From Ralstonia sp. SET104 (GTDB lineage Bacteria; Pseudomonadota; Gammaproteobacteria; Burkholderiales; Burkholderiaceae): a stretch of DNA of 64,000 nt. The DNA lies in the NCBI RefSeq assembly GCF_003851545.1, contig NZ_BHVX01000014.1, positions 62,001 to 126,000 of the forward strand. Direction: 5' to 3'. Every line of letters begins with the position of its first letter. The stretch's first letter is position 1. Position numbers and translations under genes: made by a program. The notes under the pieces are model-generated. The model had not been told where the DNA came from, did not search any database, and worked only from the letters and a program-made list of their open reading frames with translations. Shown piece by piece: positions 51,104 to 59,903 of the stretch.

Positions 51104-52103
51104 CGTCAGACTCCGTGGCAGTCTCGCTGCCGCTCATATTCAGCATGCGGTTGACCCGCAGCGCGTATTGGCCGTTGAAGGTGCCGTAGCTGCATTCCAT
51201 GACGGGCACGCCGTCTACCTTGGCGGTCACGCTCTCATCCAGCTCCAGCGGAATGACGTCGCCCGCCTTCATGTTCAGGATGTCGGACACCTGCACCTTG
51301 GCCGTGGCGAGGTCGGCAATCAGCTCCACCTCGGCGGTCTGCACCTGTTGCGACAGCAGCCGCAGCCAGCGCTTGTCCACTTCCAGCGCCTCGCCCTGGA
51401 TGGCAGACGTGAGCCGATCGCGGATCGGCTCGATCATGGTGTAGGGCATGCAGATGTGCACGTCGCCGCCGTTGTTGCCCAGCTCAATGCTGAAGCTCGT
51501 GGTGATCACCACTTCATTGGGCGTGGCCACGTTGGCGAACTCGGTGTGCATTTCCATGCGCAGGAATTCGAAATCGATCGGATACACCGGCTGCCACGCG
51601 CGGGCGTAATGCTCGAACACGAGCTGCAGCATGCGCTGGATGATGCGCTGCTCCACGTCCGTAAAGTCACGGCCTTCCACACGCATGTGGAAGCGCCCGT
51701 CGCCGCCGAACAGGTTATCGACCACCAGGAAGATCAGGTTGGGGTCGAACACGAACAGCGCCGTGCCGCGCAGCGGCTTGACGTGCACGAGGTTGAGCGA
51801 GGTCGGCACCACCAGATTGCGGATGAACTCGCTGTACTTCTGCACCTTCACCGGCCCGACGGAGATCTCCGCATTGCGCCGCATGAAGTTGAACAGCCCG
51901 ATGCGCCAGTTGCGCGCGAACCGCTCGTTAATGATTTCCAGCGTGGGCATGCGCCCACGGACGATGCGCTCCTGCGAGCCGAGGTTGTACGCGCGTACGC
52001 CAGACGGGTCAGCGGCTTCGACGGGGTCGTCGTCGGCGTCATCGGACACGCCCTTGAGGAGCGCGTCGATCTCCTCCTGGGAGAGAAACTCTTCCTTGAG
52101 CAT
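51093..52103 (-). CDS. fliM: Flagellar motor switch protein FliM
   Basis: A 336-residue C-ring protein with the CheY-P-binding N-terminal LSQEEIDALLKG (about 7-18), the middle FliM domain with G-G-D-G-R-F, and a C-terminal SpoA domain. It turns motor rotation in response to chemotaxis. It starts one base after the fliL stop. Confidence 0.96.
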   Translation of the reverse strand: MLKEEFLSQEEIDALLKGVSDDADDDPVEAADPSGVRAYNLGSQERIVRGRMPTLEIINERFARNWRIGLFNFMRRNAEISVGPVKVQKYSEFIRNLVVPTSLNLVHVKPLRGTALFVFDPNLIFLVVDNLFGGDGRFHMRVEGRDFTDVEQRIIQRMLQLVFEHYARAWQPVYPIDFEFLRMEMHTEFANVATPNEVVITTSFSIELGNNGGDVHICMPYTMIEPIRDRLTSAIQGEALEVDKRWLRLLSQQVQTAEVELIADLATAKVQVSDILNMKAGDVIPLELDESVTAKVDGVPVMECSYGTFNGQYALRVNRMLNMSGSETATESDDDN

Positions 52104-52104
52104 G

Positions 52105-52602
52105 TCACTGGATCACAAAGTTGGTGAACAGAACGTCTGCCACCGGCGACTCCTTGCCGACAGCCTTGAAGACGTGTTCGCACAGTTCGACGATTTCCTT
52201 GGCCAGCTTGGTCTTGCCTTCCGACGGATACAGCTCGGTGGGCGTCTTGCTGGCCAGCAGCATCAGGATCTTGCTGCGCAGCTCAGGAATATAGGTCTTG
52301 ATCTCGTCTTCGGCATGCTTGTTGAAGCTTTTGAACGTGACGCCAATCTGCAGATAACGGTCATTGCCCTCTTCGGGCTGCAGATTGACGGTCAGCGTTT
52401 CCATTGGCACGAACACCGGCTCTTTGGGCTTGGGCGGTGCAGCAGTGGCGGATGCGGCGTGATTGCCGCCACCGAGGAAGAACCAGGCAGCGGCGCCGCC
52501 AATGCCGACGAGCACGAGCACGATCAGGATGATCAGCAGCAGCTTGGTGGAGCCGCCCTTTGCAGGGGCGGGGGCAGTAGTGGCGGCAGCGGCTTCGGCC
52601 AT
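52105..52602 (-). CDS. fliL: Flagellar basal-body-associated protein FliL
   Basis: A 165-residue single-pass protein: an Ala-rich N-terminus, a transmembrane helix (about 20-43, LLLIILIVLVLVGIGGAAAWFFLG) and a periplasmic domain with L-T-V-N-L-Q. It modulates stator engagement. The start at 52602 is the Met before the helix; it lacks a clear ribosome site, so the 5' end is less certain. It is the first gene of fliLMNOPQR. Confidence 0.92.
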   Translation of the reverse strand: MAEAAAATTAPAPAKGGSTKLLLIILIVLVLVGIGGAAAWFFLGGGNHAASATAAPPKPKEPVFVPMETLTVNLQPEEGNDRYLQIGVTFKSFNKHAEDEIKTYIPELRSKILMLLASKTPTELYPSEGKTKLAKEIVELCEHVFKAVGKESPVADVLFTNFVIQ

Positions 52603-52829
52603 GGGGATCACTCGGGGACTAGGGGGGGTGGGTTTTCCCGGCTCGGGCCATGCGAAACAACGGTAAAACGGCGCAAGACACAGAGTCGGGTTCTCGGATG
52701 GCATTCTTCCCCACCTCTGTCCAGCTCATTCCAGCAAAAAACGCGGTCAATCCCGCTTATCTCGGGGGTTTGGTGCTGCATAAGGCGGGGCGGCAAACGC
52801 GGTTTAAGTGATTCTTTATTCACGCGTAT

Positions 52830-54854
52830 GTGCGGTTCAACTTGCATCCAGCGCCTTTCCGGTCGCTTGGCTGGCCGGCTTGCCACAAAAGTGACGTTGG
52901 CCCGAAAGATTTGCCTGCGCTTGCCGTTGTAAGAAAAGAAGGCGCCGGCACGTTCCGCGCCTGCTATACCTGCGTTGCCTTGTCGGAAGCCGCCTTGAAT
53001 TCCTTGCCCTTTCCCACCCGTTTTGACCTTGCGCTTGTCGATGCCGGCGGTTTGCCGGCCGACTGCCCTGCGCGCGGCGAGCCGCCGGGCTTTTGCCCAA
53101 AGCTGGACTTGCTGTCGATGGTCAATGCGTTGACCGAGGGCATCCTGGTGTGCAGCACAGATCGGCGCGTGACCTACGCCAACCCGAGCGCCGCGCGGCT
53201 GCTGGGTTTGCCGGTCGATGCGCTGGTGGGCCGGCTGCTGCCCACGGTAGTGACCTCCGCCGTGGATGAATTCGACGCGTCCATTCACGAGACCGACTGG
53301 CCCGATCAGGACGTGATTGCCGAAGGCCAGCCGCAGTTGAACCAGATTTTCGGGATGCGATGCGTGGATGGCCGCATGGTGTGGGTTTCCAGCAACTGGA
53401 CGCCGCTTTATGCCGATGGCGGCCAGTCGATGACTGCCTCGCCTCGGGCGGCAGACGCTGGCGCGACACCGTATTCGGTGCTCGTGTCGCTGGTCGACAT
53501 CACACAGATCCGCGAAGCGCAGCAGCGTATCCGCCATCTGGCCACGCACGACACGCTCACGGGCTTGCTGAACCGCTCCGCGCTGGAAGACCGCCTGGAG
53601 CACGCGCTGGCCATTGCACGCCGCAACCGCTCGCGCGTTTCGGTCATGTTTCTTGACCTGGATCGTTTCAAGAACGTCAACGACACGCTGGGTCACCAGT
53701 TTGGCGACATGCTGCTGCGCGAGGTGGCGAGCCGCCTGCAGGCCTGCGCGCGCGAAGCCGACACCGTGGCCCGCCTGGGCGGTGACGAGTTTGTTGTCAT
53801 GCTCGAAGCGCTGGATAGCCGGGGCACGCGGCGCGTGGCCGAGCGCATTCTGTCGGCCATCAGCGCGCCTTTCCATGTCGAAGGGCAGGAGCTGTATCTG
53901 GGTGTGTCGATCGGCATTGCCGTGGCACCGCACGACGGCGACGACCCCAACACACTGCTGCGCAAGGCCGACGCCGCCATGTACCTGGCCAAAGAGCGCG
54001 GCCGCAACAACTTCCAGACTTTCACGAGCGACCTGGACGACCGCGTCTCGCGCCGCTTCCGCATTGAATCGGGCCTGCGCCGCGCAAGCGATCGCAACGA
54101 GTTCTATGCCGACTACCAGCCGCGCGTGGACGTCAAAAGTGGCCGCATTGTCAGCGTGGAAGCGCTCATCCGCTGGAACTCGGCCGATTTCGGCCACATG
54201 ATGCCCGGCCAGTTCATTCAGGACGCTGAAGAAACCGGCCTGATCGTCGAGATCGACCGCTGGATTCTGCGCGCGGCCTGCGACCAGCTTGCACGCTGGC
54301 GCCGCATTGGGCTGCCGCATTTGCGCATGTCGATCAACCTCTCGGGCCAGGCATTCAGCTCGGGGCAGTTGAGCGCGATGGTGCGCGGGGCGCTATCAAC
54401 CAGTGGCCTGCCCGGCAATGCGGTGGAACTGGAGATGACCGAAGGCATTTTGATTCGCGACGATCCGTCCTTGCATGCGCTGCTGACCGAGCTGCGGGCG
54501 ATGGGCGTATCGCTGGCGCTGGACGATTTTGGCACCGGATATTCATCGCTGTCGTACCTGCACCGCTTCCCGATCGACACGCTCAAGATCGACCGTTCGT
54601 TTGTGCAGGATTTGCCGCACGTGGCCGATCGTGCCGCCATCACGCGGGCCATCATCATGATGGCGCAGGCCATGGGCATGAAGACCGTGGCTGAAGGCGT
54701 GGAGACGACCGGCCAGCTCGAATTCCTGCGCGAAGTCGGCTGCGACGAGTTCCAGGGCTACCTGCTCACGCGGCCGCTCGAACCCGCCGCGGTGCAGGAT
54801 CTCGTGCGCGAGAACGCGCGCCGCTACGGCGAGCGCATTCCGCGGTTTCTTTGA
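52830..54854 (+). CDS. PAS-GGDEF-EAL c-di-GMP enzyme
   Basis: A protein of up to 674 residues. A PAS domain (about 95-220, ending V-D-I-T-Q-I-R-E-A-Q), an intact GGDEF site (about residue 319) and an intact EAL domain (V-E-A-L-I-R-W near 453, A-L-D-D-F-G-T-G-Y-S-S-L-S-Y-L) are present. It could make or break c-di-GMP. It diverges from fliL and lies beside the fliC region, suggesting motility control. The start is uncertain: the GTG at 52830 has no good ribosome site, and a later start such as the ATG at 53118 is possible; no transmembrane helix is visible. Confidence 0.87.
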   Translation: MRFNLHPAPFRSLGWPACHKSDVGPKDLPALAVVRKEGAGTFRACYTCVALSEAALNSLPFPTRFDLALVDAGGLPADCPARGEPPGFCPKLDLLSMVNALTEGILVCSTDRRVTYANPSAARLLGLPVDALVGRLLPTVVTSAVDEFDASIHETDWPDQDVIAEGQPQLNQIFGMRCVDGRMVWVSSNWTPLYADGGQSMTASPRAADAGATPYSVLVSLVDITQIREAQQRIRHLATHDTLTGLLNRSALEDRLEHALAIARRNRSRVSVMFLDLDRFKNVNDTLGHQFGDMLLREVASRLQACAREADTVARLGGDEFVVMLEALDSRGTRRVAERILSAISAPFHVEGQELYLGVSIGIAVAPHDGDDPNTLLRKADAAMYLAKERGRNNFQTFTSDLDDRVSRRFRIESGLRRASDRNEFYADYQPRVDVKSGRIVSVEALIRWNSADFGHMMPGQFIQDAEETGLIVEIDRWILRAACDQLARWRRIGLPHLRMSINLSGQAFSSGQLSAMVRGALSTSGLPGNAVELEMTEGILIRDDPSLHALLTELRAMGVSLALDDFGTGYSSLSYLHRFPIDTLKIDRSFVQDLPHVADRAAITRAIIMMAQAMGMKTVAEGVETTGQLEFLREVGCDEFQGYLLTRPLEPAAVQDLVRENARRYGERIPRFL

Positions 54855-54894
54855 GTCTTTGAGTCTTTGAGCTTTTGATCTTTTCCAGGGCGCC

Positions 54895-55530
54895 CTAGAG
54901 TTGCAGGCCGTTGCTGACGACGTACATCGTCAGCTCGGCGTTGTTGCGCAGCTTCATCTTTGAGAGCACGCGCCCCCGATACACGCTGACCGTCTTGACG
55001 CTGATCTGTAGCGCCTCGGCAATCTCGCCCAGCATGCGGCCGGAGCCGAGCATGCGCAGCGTCTGGAATTCGCGGTCGGAGAGGATGTCGTGGCGGGGCT
55101 TGTCCCAGTCGACGTTCAGGTTGTCGGCCAGCACTTCCACGAGGTCGGAAGGCAGGTATTTCTTGCCCTTGGAGATGGCGTTGACCGCCGCGAGCAATTG
55201 CGGCTGGCTGGCGTCCATCGGTAGGTAGCCGGCGGCGCCAGCCTTGAGCGCCCGCACGGCAAGCAGCGCTTCAGGGTGACGGCCCAATGCCAGCACGGCC
55301 ACGCGCGCATGCTGCTGGCGCACGGTCTTGATGGTCTGGAATTCGTCACCGGTGGCCGATTCCACCGAGAAGAGCATGACGTCCCACTCGCGCTGGGTGA
55401 GCAGGTCGCTGTTGGCATCGCGCAGGTCCGGCACGGCCTCGATCTGGCGGGCCAGGCGCGAATCCTTGAGGATCTGGCGCAGGCCGATACGGGCAATATC
55501 GTGCGGTTCGACGATCAGGACATTGAGCAT
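54895..55530 (-). CDS. LuxR-type regulator with non-canonical receiver
   Basis: A 211-residue protein with a receiver-like N-terminal domain and a C-terminal LuxR helix-turn-helix (about 145-205). The phospho-acceptor Asp is replaced by Ser55 (V-M-L-F-S-V), the acidic pocket is E8-P9, and the conserved Lys is replaced by Pro104 (G-Y-L-P-M). It is thus a pseudo-receiver. It sits between the GGDEF-EAL gene and fliC, on the opposite strand to fliC, and may regulate flagellar genes. It shares this degeneracy with the regulator at 30254. Confidence 0.85.
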   Translation of the reverse strand: MLNVLIVEPHDIARIGLRQILKDSRLARQIEAVPDLRDANSDLLTQREWDVMLFSVESATGDEFQTIKTVRQQHARVAVLALGRHPEALLAVRALKAGAAGYLPMDASQPQLLAAVNAISKGKKYLPSDLVEVLADNLNVDWDKPRHDILSDREFQTLRMLGSGRMLGEIAEALQISVKTVSVYRGRVLSKMKLRNNAELTMYVVSNGLQL

Positions 55531-55647
55531 GGTGGGTGTTGCTGGTCAAACAGGCTCAAGCGGGTTTGCCTCGAGCTCTTCTTTCCGCCGGCAGGCTTGG
55601 AGCCGTGCTGGCGGGCTTGCAACTCCCCATCTGTGCAATGTGTGGCG

Positions 55648-55661
55648 CTCTATATATAGAG
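55648..55661. promoter_or_regulatory. Perfect palindrome CTCTATATATAGAG
   Basis: A 14-base perfect palindrome with a TATATATA centre in the divergent space between the pseudo-receiver gene and fliC. It may be an operator and may include a -10 element. Binding protein unknown. Confidence 0.4.
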
Positions 55662-55811
55662 GGACGCTGGCGCCTATGTACCGGTCGGACGAGTATAGCC
55701 GAGGGCCTGCCGGCCAAGAAGCAGGCGCATGGCCTCTTTTGGAGGAGTGCCGGATAACAGGCGACTGCAAGCCCAAACCGCCGCCGACGCACAAATTTGT
55801 CAAGGCGGCCC

Positions 55812-55838
55812 TAAACTTTTCTCAGCGGCCACCGATAA
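55812..55838 (+). promoter_or_regulatory. Sigma-28 (FliA) promoter of fliC
   Basis: TAAA (55812-55815), exactly 15 bases beginning CTTT, then ACCGATAA (55831-55838): one mismatch to the FliA -10 consensus. It lies 110 bases before the fliC ATG, giving a long untranslated leader. Confidence 0.85.
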
Positions 55839-55947
55839 CCTGAGTACAACGCAGACCTGATCCCCTTCAAGTTGCAGGTCACGTTGCTCGGCCTAGCCGG
55901 AATTAGCAAACACGGGCAACAAACCATCGGGAAACTTAGGAGCCGTC

Positions 55948-56769
55948 ATGTCCCTCAGCCTTAATACCAACATCTCGTCGCTGCAAACGCAGCAGGCACT
56001 GACGCAGTCGCACTCTGCGCTGCAAACGTCGCTGCAACGCCTGTCCACCGGTCTGCGCGTGAACAGCGCCCAGGACGATGCCGCCGCCTACGCTGTGGCC
56101 AGCAGCCTGACCACCAAGCTGAACTCGCAAACGCAAGGTATCCAGAACTCCAACCAGGCGCTGTCGTACCTGCAAACGGCCGACTCGTATCTGAATCAGG
56201 TTGAAAACAACCTGCAGCGCATGCGCCAACTGGCCGTGGAAGCCAACAACGGCGGTTTGTCGACCACCGACCAGGCCAACCTGGACAAGGAATACCAACA
56301 ACTGGCCACGGCCAACAAGAACGTTGAAGCCAACGCCAACTACAACGGCGCCAAGCTGTTCGATGGCTCGGTAACGTCCACGACGTTCCAGTATGGCCAG
56401 AGCTCGGCGACTGACGTGGCCTCCGTTACCAACGCCAACCTGGCAAGCTTCGGCACGCTCACCGGCACGAGCGTGACGTCCACCGCCAATGCAACCGCAG
56501 CCCAGGCGGCCATCGACACCGACCTGACCAACCTGAAGTCGGCCCGTGCCAGCCTGGGTGCCCAGCAAAGCGGTCTGAACTCGACCATCAACACGCTGAC
56601 CTCGTCGAACACCGCTCTGGCAGCAGCCAAGTCGGCCATGATCGACACGGACTACGCAGCGGAAACGGCGAACATGACGCGCCAGAACATTCTGCAGCAA
56701 GCCGGTACGGCGATGCTGGCGCAGGCCAACTCGGCACCGAACAGCATCCTGAGCCTGCTGAAGGGTTAA
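55948..56769 (+). CDS. fliC: Flagellin FliC
   Basis: A 273-residue flagellin with the conserved D0/D1 ends (MSLSLNTNISSLQTQQ and the C-terminal region with A-S-L/A-N-M-T-R-Q-N-I-L-Q-Q-A) and a short central domain. The flg22 epitope region (30-51) reads with substitutions at several positions (e.g. G-L-R-V, A-Q-D-D, A-Y-A-V) like those of Ralstonia solanacearum flagellin. AGGAG lies upstream. It is monocistronic, ended by a strong terminator at 56816. Confidence 0.95.
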   Translation: MSLSLNTNISSLQTQQALTQSHSALQTSLQRLSTGLRVNSAQDDAAAYAVASSLTTKLNSQTQGIQNSNQALSYLQTADSYLNQVENNLQRMRQLAVEANNGGLSTTDQANLDKEYQQLATANKNVEANANYNGAKLFDGSVTSTTFQYGQSSATDVASVTNANLASFGTLTGTSVTSTANATAAQAAIDTDLTNLKSARASLGAQQSGLNSTINTLTSSNTALAAAKSAMIDTDYAAETANMTRQNILQQAGTAMLAQANSAPNSILSLLKG

Positions 56770-56815
56770 TCAGTAGGTTGATGCAGCCCCAGCCGCCTGG
56801 CGGCCGGGGCGAAGG

Positions 56816-56848
56816 CCGGCGCTCCATCGGGGCGCCGGTCTTTTTTTT
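56816..56848 (+). terminator. Rho-independent terminator after fliC
   Basis: CCGGCGCTCC (56816-56825) pairs with GGGGCGCCGG (56829-56838, one G-U), followed by TC and eight T. A strong intrinsic terminator. Confidence 0.95.
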
Positions 56849-56885
56849 GTGGCCTTCGCATGGTGATGTGCCGGCTGACACGCCC

Positions 56886-56912
56886 TAAAGAAATGGCGGA
56901 CGCTGCCGTTGT
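56886..56912 (+). promoter_or_regulatory. Sigma-28 (FliA) promoter of fliD
   Basis: TAAA (56886-56889), 15 bases, then GCCGTTGT (56905-56912): correct spacing and the GCCG core, weaker at the last half of the -10. It lies 43 bases before the fliD ATG and after the fliC terminator. Confidence 0.65.
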
Positions 56913-56955
56913 GTAGAAAGACTCCCGCCGGCGCAGACGCTCACCAGATCCGATC

Positions 56956-58998
56956 ATGGCGACTACCACCTCCACGACCACCAACTACGTTCCGCCGATC
57001 TCGATCCCCGGTATCGGAACGAGCATTGATGTCAATACGCTGGTTTCCAGCCTCATGAAGGTGGAAAGCCAGCCGCTGACACTGCTGCAAAATCGACAGA
57101 GCTCCTACCAGGCGCAGCTCTCGGCCGTGGGCTCGCTCAAGAGCGCGCTGTCGACGTTCCAGACCGCGCTGTCGAATCTGACCAGCCCGTCGAATTACAG
57201 CGCCATGAAGGCGAGCGGCTATGACGCAACGGTGCTGAGCGCGACGGCCAGCGGCACGGCCAAGGCGGGTTCGTATGCCGTGAATGTGACGCAGCTCGCG
57301 CAATCTCAGGTGCTGGCTGCGCAGGGGCAGACGTCCAGCACGGCCGCCATTGGCGGCGGCGCATCGACCACGATTTCGTTCTCGTTCGGCACGGTGTCGG
57401 GCGGCACGTTCGCCAACGGTAAATACACCGGCGCCACGTTCACGCAGAACGGCAACCTGCCGGGTGGCTCGGTCACCATCAATTCATCCAACAACACGCT
57501 GTCGGGCATCCGGGACGCGATCAACGCGGCCAACGTGGGCGTGTCGGCCAGCATCGTCAACGATGGGAGTGGCACGCCGTACCGGCTGGTGCTGACTTCC
57601 ACCGCGGGCGGGGCTAATTCGGAGATGAAGGTCACGGTCTCGGGTGACGCGACGCTGCAATCGCTGCTTGCGAACGATCCGGCCGGCACGCAAAACATGA
57701 CCGAGACGACCACGGGCCAGAACGCCCTGGCCACCGTCAACGGCATTGCCGTGCAGAGCGCGACCAACACGCTGTCAAATGTGGTGGACGGCATGACGTT
57801 TACGCTGGCCAAAACGGGCAGCACCACCGTGACGGTGGCCAACGACCCGACCGCCACGACCACCGCCATCAATAACTTCGTTAGCGGCTACAACGCGCTG
57901 CGCACGCAACTGAATGCGCTGACCAAAATCGACACCGGTAACAGCGCCAACAATGGCCCGTTTGCTGGCGATGTCAGCACCAAGGCACTGATCAGTCAGG
58001 TCTCCAGCGTGCTGACGCAGGCCATCGGTACGGGCACCTACACGTCGCTGGCCAGCATTGGCGTGAACCTGCAGCCGACCGACGGAACGCTCGCGGTGAA
58101 CAGCACCCAGCTTGCGGCAGCCATTGCCGCGAACCCCACGCAAGTGACCGGCTTGCTTGCCGCAACCGGTACGGCAACGGATTCCCTGGTCAGCGTGCCG
58201 TCCTTCTCGAACACCACGCAAGCCGGCACGTACGCCGTCAACGTGACACAACTGGCGACGCAGGCCACGCTCACGGGTTCGGCGGCGGCCAACACGACCA
58301 TCACGGCGGGGACGAACGACACGCTGGCCTTCAATATCAGCGGCATTGCCGTCAACATCACCTTGGCGGCCGGTACCTACAGCGCTTCGAGCCTGGCCGC
58401 GCAAGTCCAGAGCCGACTCAACGCTTCCACCGCCTTGCAGAACGCGAAGATCACCGCGTCGGTCGCGGCCAATGGCGGCGGTGTGATGACCATCACCGAC
58501 AACCAGTTCGGTTCGGTGTCGGCGCTGTCGGTGTCGGGCAACGGGGCGTCGTCGCTCATGGGCGCGGCCCCCACCGCAGTGGCGGGCAAGGATGTGCAGG
58601 GCACCATCAACGGCGTTGCCGCCACCAGTTCGGGCCAGAACCTGTACGGCGCCACCGGCACGGCGGTCGATGGCCTGACCGTGCAGGTGAACGGCGGCGC
58701 GCTGGGCGCTCGCGGTACGGTCACGGTGCAGCGCGGCTATGCCGCTCAGCTCAATACCGTGATGACCAACCTGCTGTCGACCAGCGGCATGGTCCAGAAC
58801 GAGACCGACGCGATCAACAGCTCGCTCAGTTCGCTCGCAAACCAGATCAGCGCCATGCAGACGCGCCTGAACAACAAGCAGGCGCTGTACTACACGCAGT
58901 TCAATGCACTGTCGGCGCTGGTGGCCAGCATGACGAACACCAGCAACTACCTGACCACGCAGCTCGCGGCGCTCCAGAACCAGTCCAAGAGCAGCTAA
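56956..58998 (+). CDS. fliD: Flagellar filament cap FliD
   Basis: A 680-residue capping protein, longer than the roughly 470 residues of enteric FliD. It has the N-terminal I-P-G-I-G-T-S-I-D-V-N-T-L-V-S-S-L and the C-terminal coiled D0 region (Q-I-S-A-M-Q-T-R-L). The extra length comes from duplicated hook-IN type segments: Y-A-V-N-V-T-Q-L-A occurs near 106 and again near 424. It helps flagellin polymerise at the filament tip and may mediate adhesion. Start ATG 56956. Confidence 0.94.
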   Translation: MATTTSTTTNYVPPISIPGIGTSIDVNTLVSSLMKVESQPLTLLQNRQSSYQAQLSAVGSLKSALSTFQTALSNLTSPSNYSAMKASGYDATVLSATASGTAKAGSYAVNVTQLAQSQVLAAQGQTSSTAAIGGGASTTISFSFGTVSGGTFANGKYTGATFTQNGNLPGGSVTINSSNNTLSGIRDAINAANVGVSASIVNDGSGTPYRLVLTSTAGGANSEMKVTVSGDATLQSLLANDPAGTQNMTETTTGQNALATVNGIAVQSATNTLSNVVDGMTFTLAKTGSTTVTVANDPTATTTAINNFVSGYNALRTQLNALTKIDTGNSANNGPFAGDVSTKALISQVSSVLTQAIGTGTYTSLASIGVNLQPTDGTLAVNSTQLAAAIAANPTQVTGLLAATGTATDSLVSVPSFSNTTQAGTYAVNVTQLATQATLTGSAAANTTITAGTNDTLAFNISGIAVNITLAAGTYSASSLAAQVQSRLNASTALQNAKITASVAANGGGVMTITDNQFGSVSALSVSGNGASSLMGAAPTAVAGKDVQGTINGVAATSSGQNLYGATGTAVDGLTVQVNGGALGARGTVTVQRGYAAQLNTVMTNLLSTSGMVQNETDAINSSLSSLANQISAMQTRLNNKQALYYTQFNALSALVASMTNTSNYLTTQLAALQNQSKSS

Positions 58999-59050
58999 GC
59001 CAGGATCGAAGCACCACCGATAACAAGATCACACAGCGAGGACTTTTCCC

Positions 59051-59479
59051 ATGTACGCAGCACGCCGCGCCATTGGTGCCTACGCACAAGTCGGCATCGA
59101 GACGTCTGTGGTAGATGCCAACCCGCACCGGCTGATCGCCATGCTGTTCGATGGTGCACGCGCCGCCATCAAGCTGGCCGCTGCCTCCATCCAGCGTGGG
59201 GACGTGTTCGCCAAGCTGCGCGCAATCGAGAAGGCCATGTCGATCATTGGCCAGGGGCTGCAGGCCAGCCTCGATCACGAGCGCGGCGGCGACATCGCTG
59301 TGCAATTGAACAATCTGTATGACTACATGCTGCGCCGCCTGCTGGTGGCCAACAGCAACAACGATCTGACGATCCTCGCAGAGGTGGACGGTTTGCTCGC
59401 GCCGCTGCAGGATGCGTGGCTCGCCATTGGCCAGACGGGCGCCGCCGTGGCGAACCACCACCTGAGCGTTGTGGGCTGA
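59051..59479 (+). CDS. fliS: Flagellin chaperone FliS
   Basis: A 142-residue four-helix protein with A-Y-A-Q-V-G-I-E-T-S-V-V-D-A-N-P-H-R-L-I-A-M-L-F-D-G, the FliS signature. It binds flagellin C-terminus in the cytoplasm. It follows fliD by 52 bases. Confidence 0.94.
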   Translation: MYAARRAIGAYAQVGIETSVVDANPHRLIAMLFDGARAAIKLAAASIQRGDVFAKLRAIEKAMSIIGQGLQASLDHERGGDIAVQLNNLYDYMLRRLLVANSNNDLTILAEVDGLLAPLQDAWLAIGQTGAAVANHHLSVVG

Positions 59480-59546
59480 TTGCCTGGCTGTTTGTAGTGA
59501 AGCAATGAAGCAACCTTTGACTGAATTCGGCCCAACTGGAGCCAAT

Positions 59547-59903
59547 ATGCACCGCAACATCCCGATCAAGGACGGCGAAAGTCTGTTCACCTGCTACGAA
59601 GCCATCGCACGTCTGACCGCTGAAATGGTCGCTGCGGCGGAAGTGGGTAACTGGGAAGTGGTCAGTACGCTCGAACGCGAAAGCGCCGCTTATGTAGACG
59701 CGCTGCGCCGTTCCGAGCCGCATCCGCAACTCTCGCGCGAAGATGTGGAGCGCAAGCGCACGCTGCTCGTGCGCATTCTGGAAGACGACGCCCGCGTGCG
59801 CGCCATGGTGTATCCGCGCCTGAACCGCTTGCAAAAGCGTATCGACACGGCACGCCGCGCCACCGCCGCAAGCAACGCTTACGGCAGCATGGCGCGCTAT
59901 TGA
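59547..59903 (+). CDS. fliT: Flagellar protein FliT
   Basis: A 118-residue helical protein in the usual fliD-fliS-fliT order. It has an N-terminal helix with Y-E-A-I-A-R-L-T and a Leu-rich C-terminal segment. The ATG at 59547 follows GGAG; an earlier Met at 59505 lacks a ribosome site. FliT is a FliD chaperone, and in enterics an anti-FlhDC factor. The position makes the assignment likely, although similarity is weak. Confidence 0.85.
   Translation: MHRNIPIKDGESLFTCYEAIARLTAEMVAAAEVGNWEVVSTLERESAAYVDALRRSEPHPQLSREDVERKRTLLVRILEDDARVRAMVYPRLNRLQKRIDTARRATAASNAYGSMARY

Larger units (their letters stand above)
55531..55947. other. Region between LuxR-type regulator and fliC
   Basis: It contains a perfect 14-base palindrome CTCTATATATAGAG at 55648-55661 and the fliC sigma-28 promoter at 55812-55838. 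No gene is seen. The divergent position suggests both regulator and fliC start here. Confidence 0.6.

Noticed and set aside
52608-54320. 570-codon leftward open frame opposite the GGDEF-EAL gene
   Set aside because: The GGDEF, EAL and PAS motifs are on the other strand; this frame has only Ala/Arg/Gln/His-rich shadow sequence.
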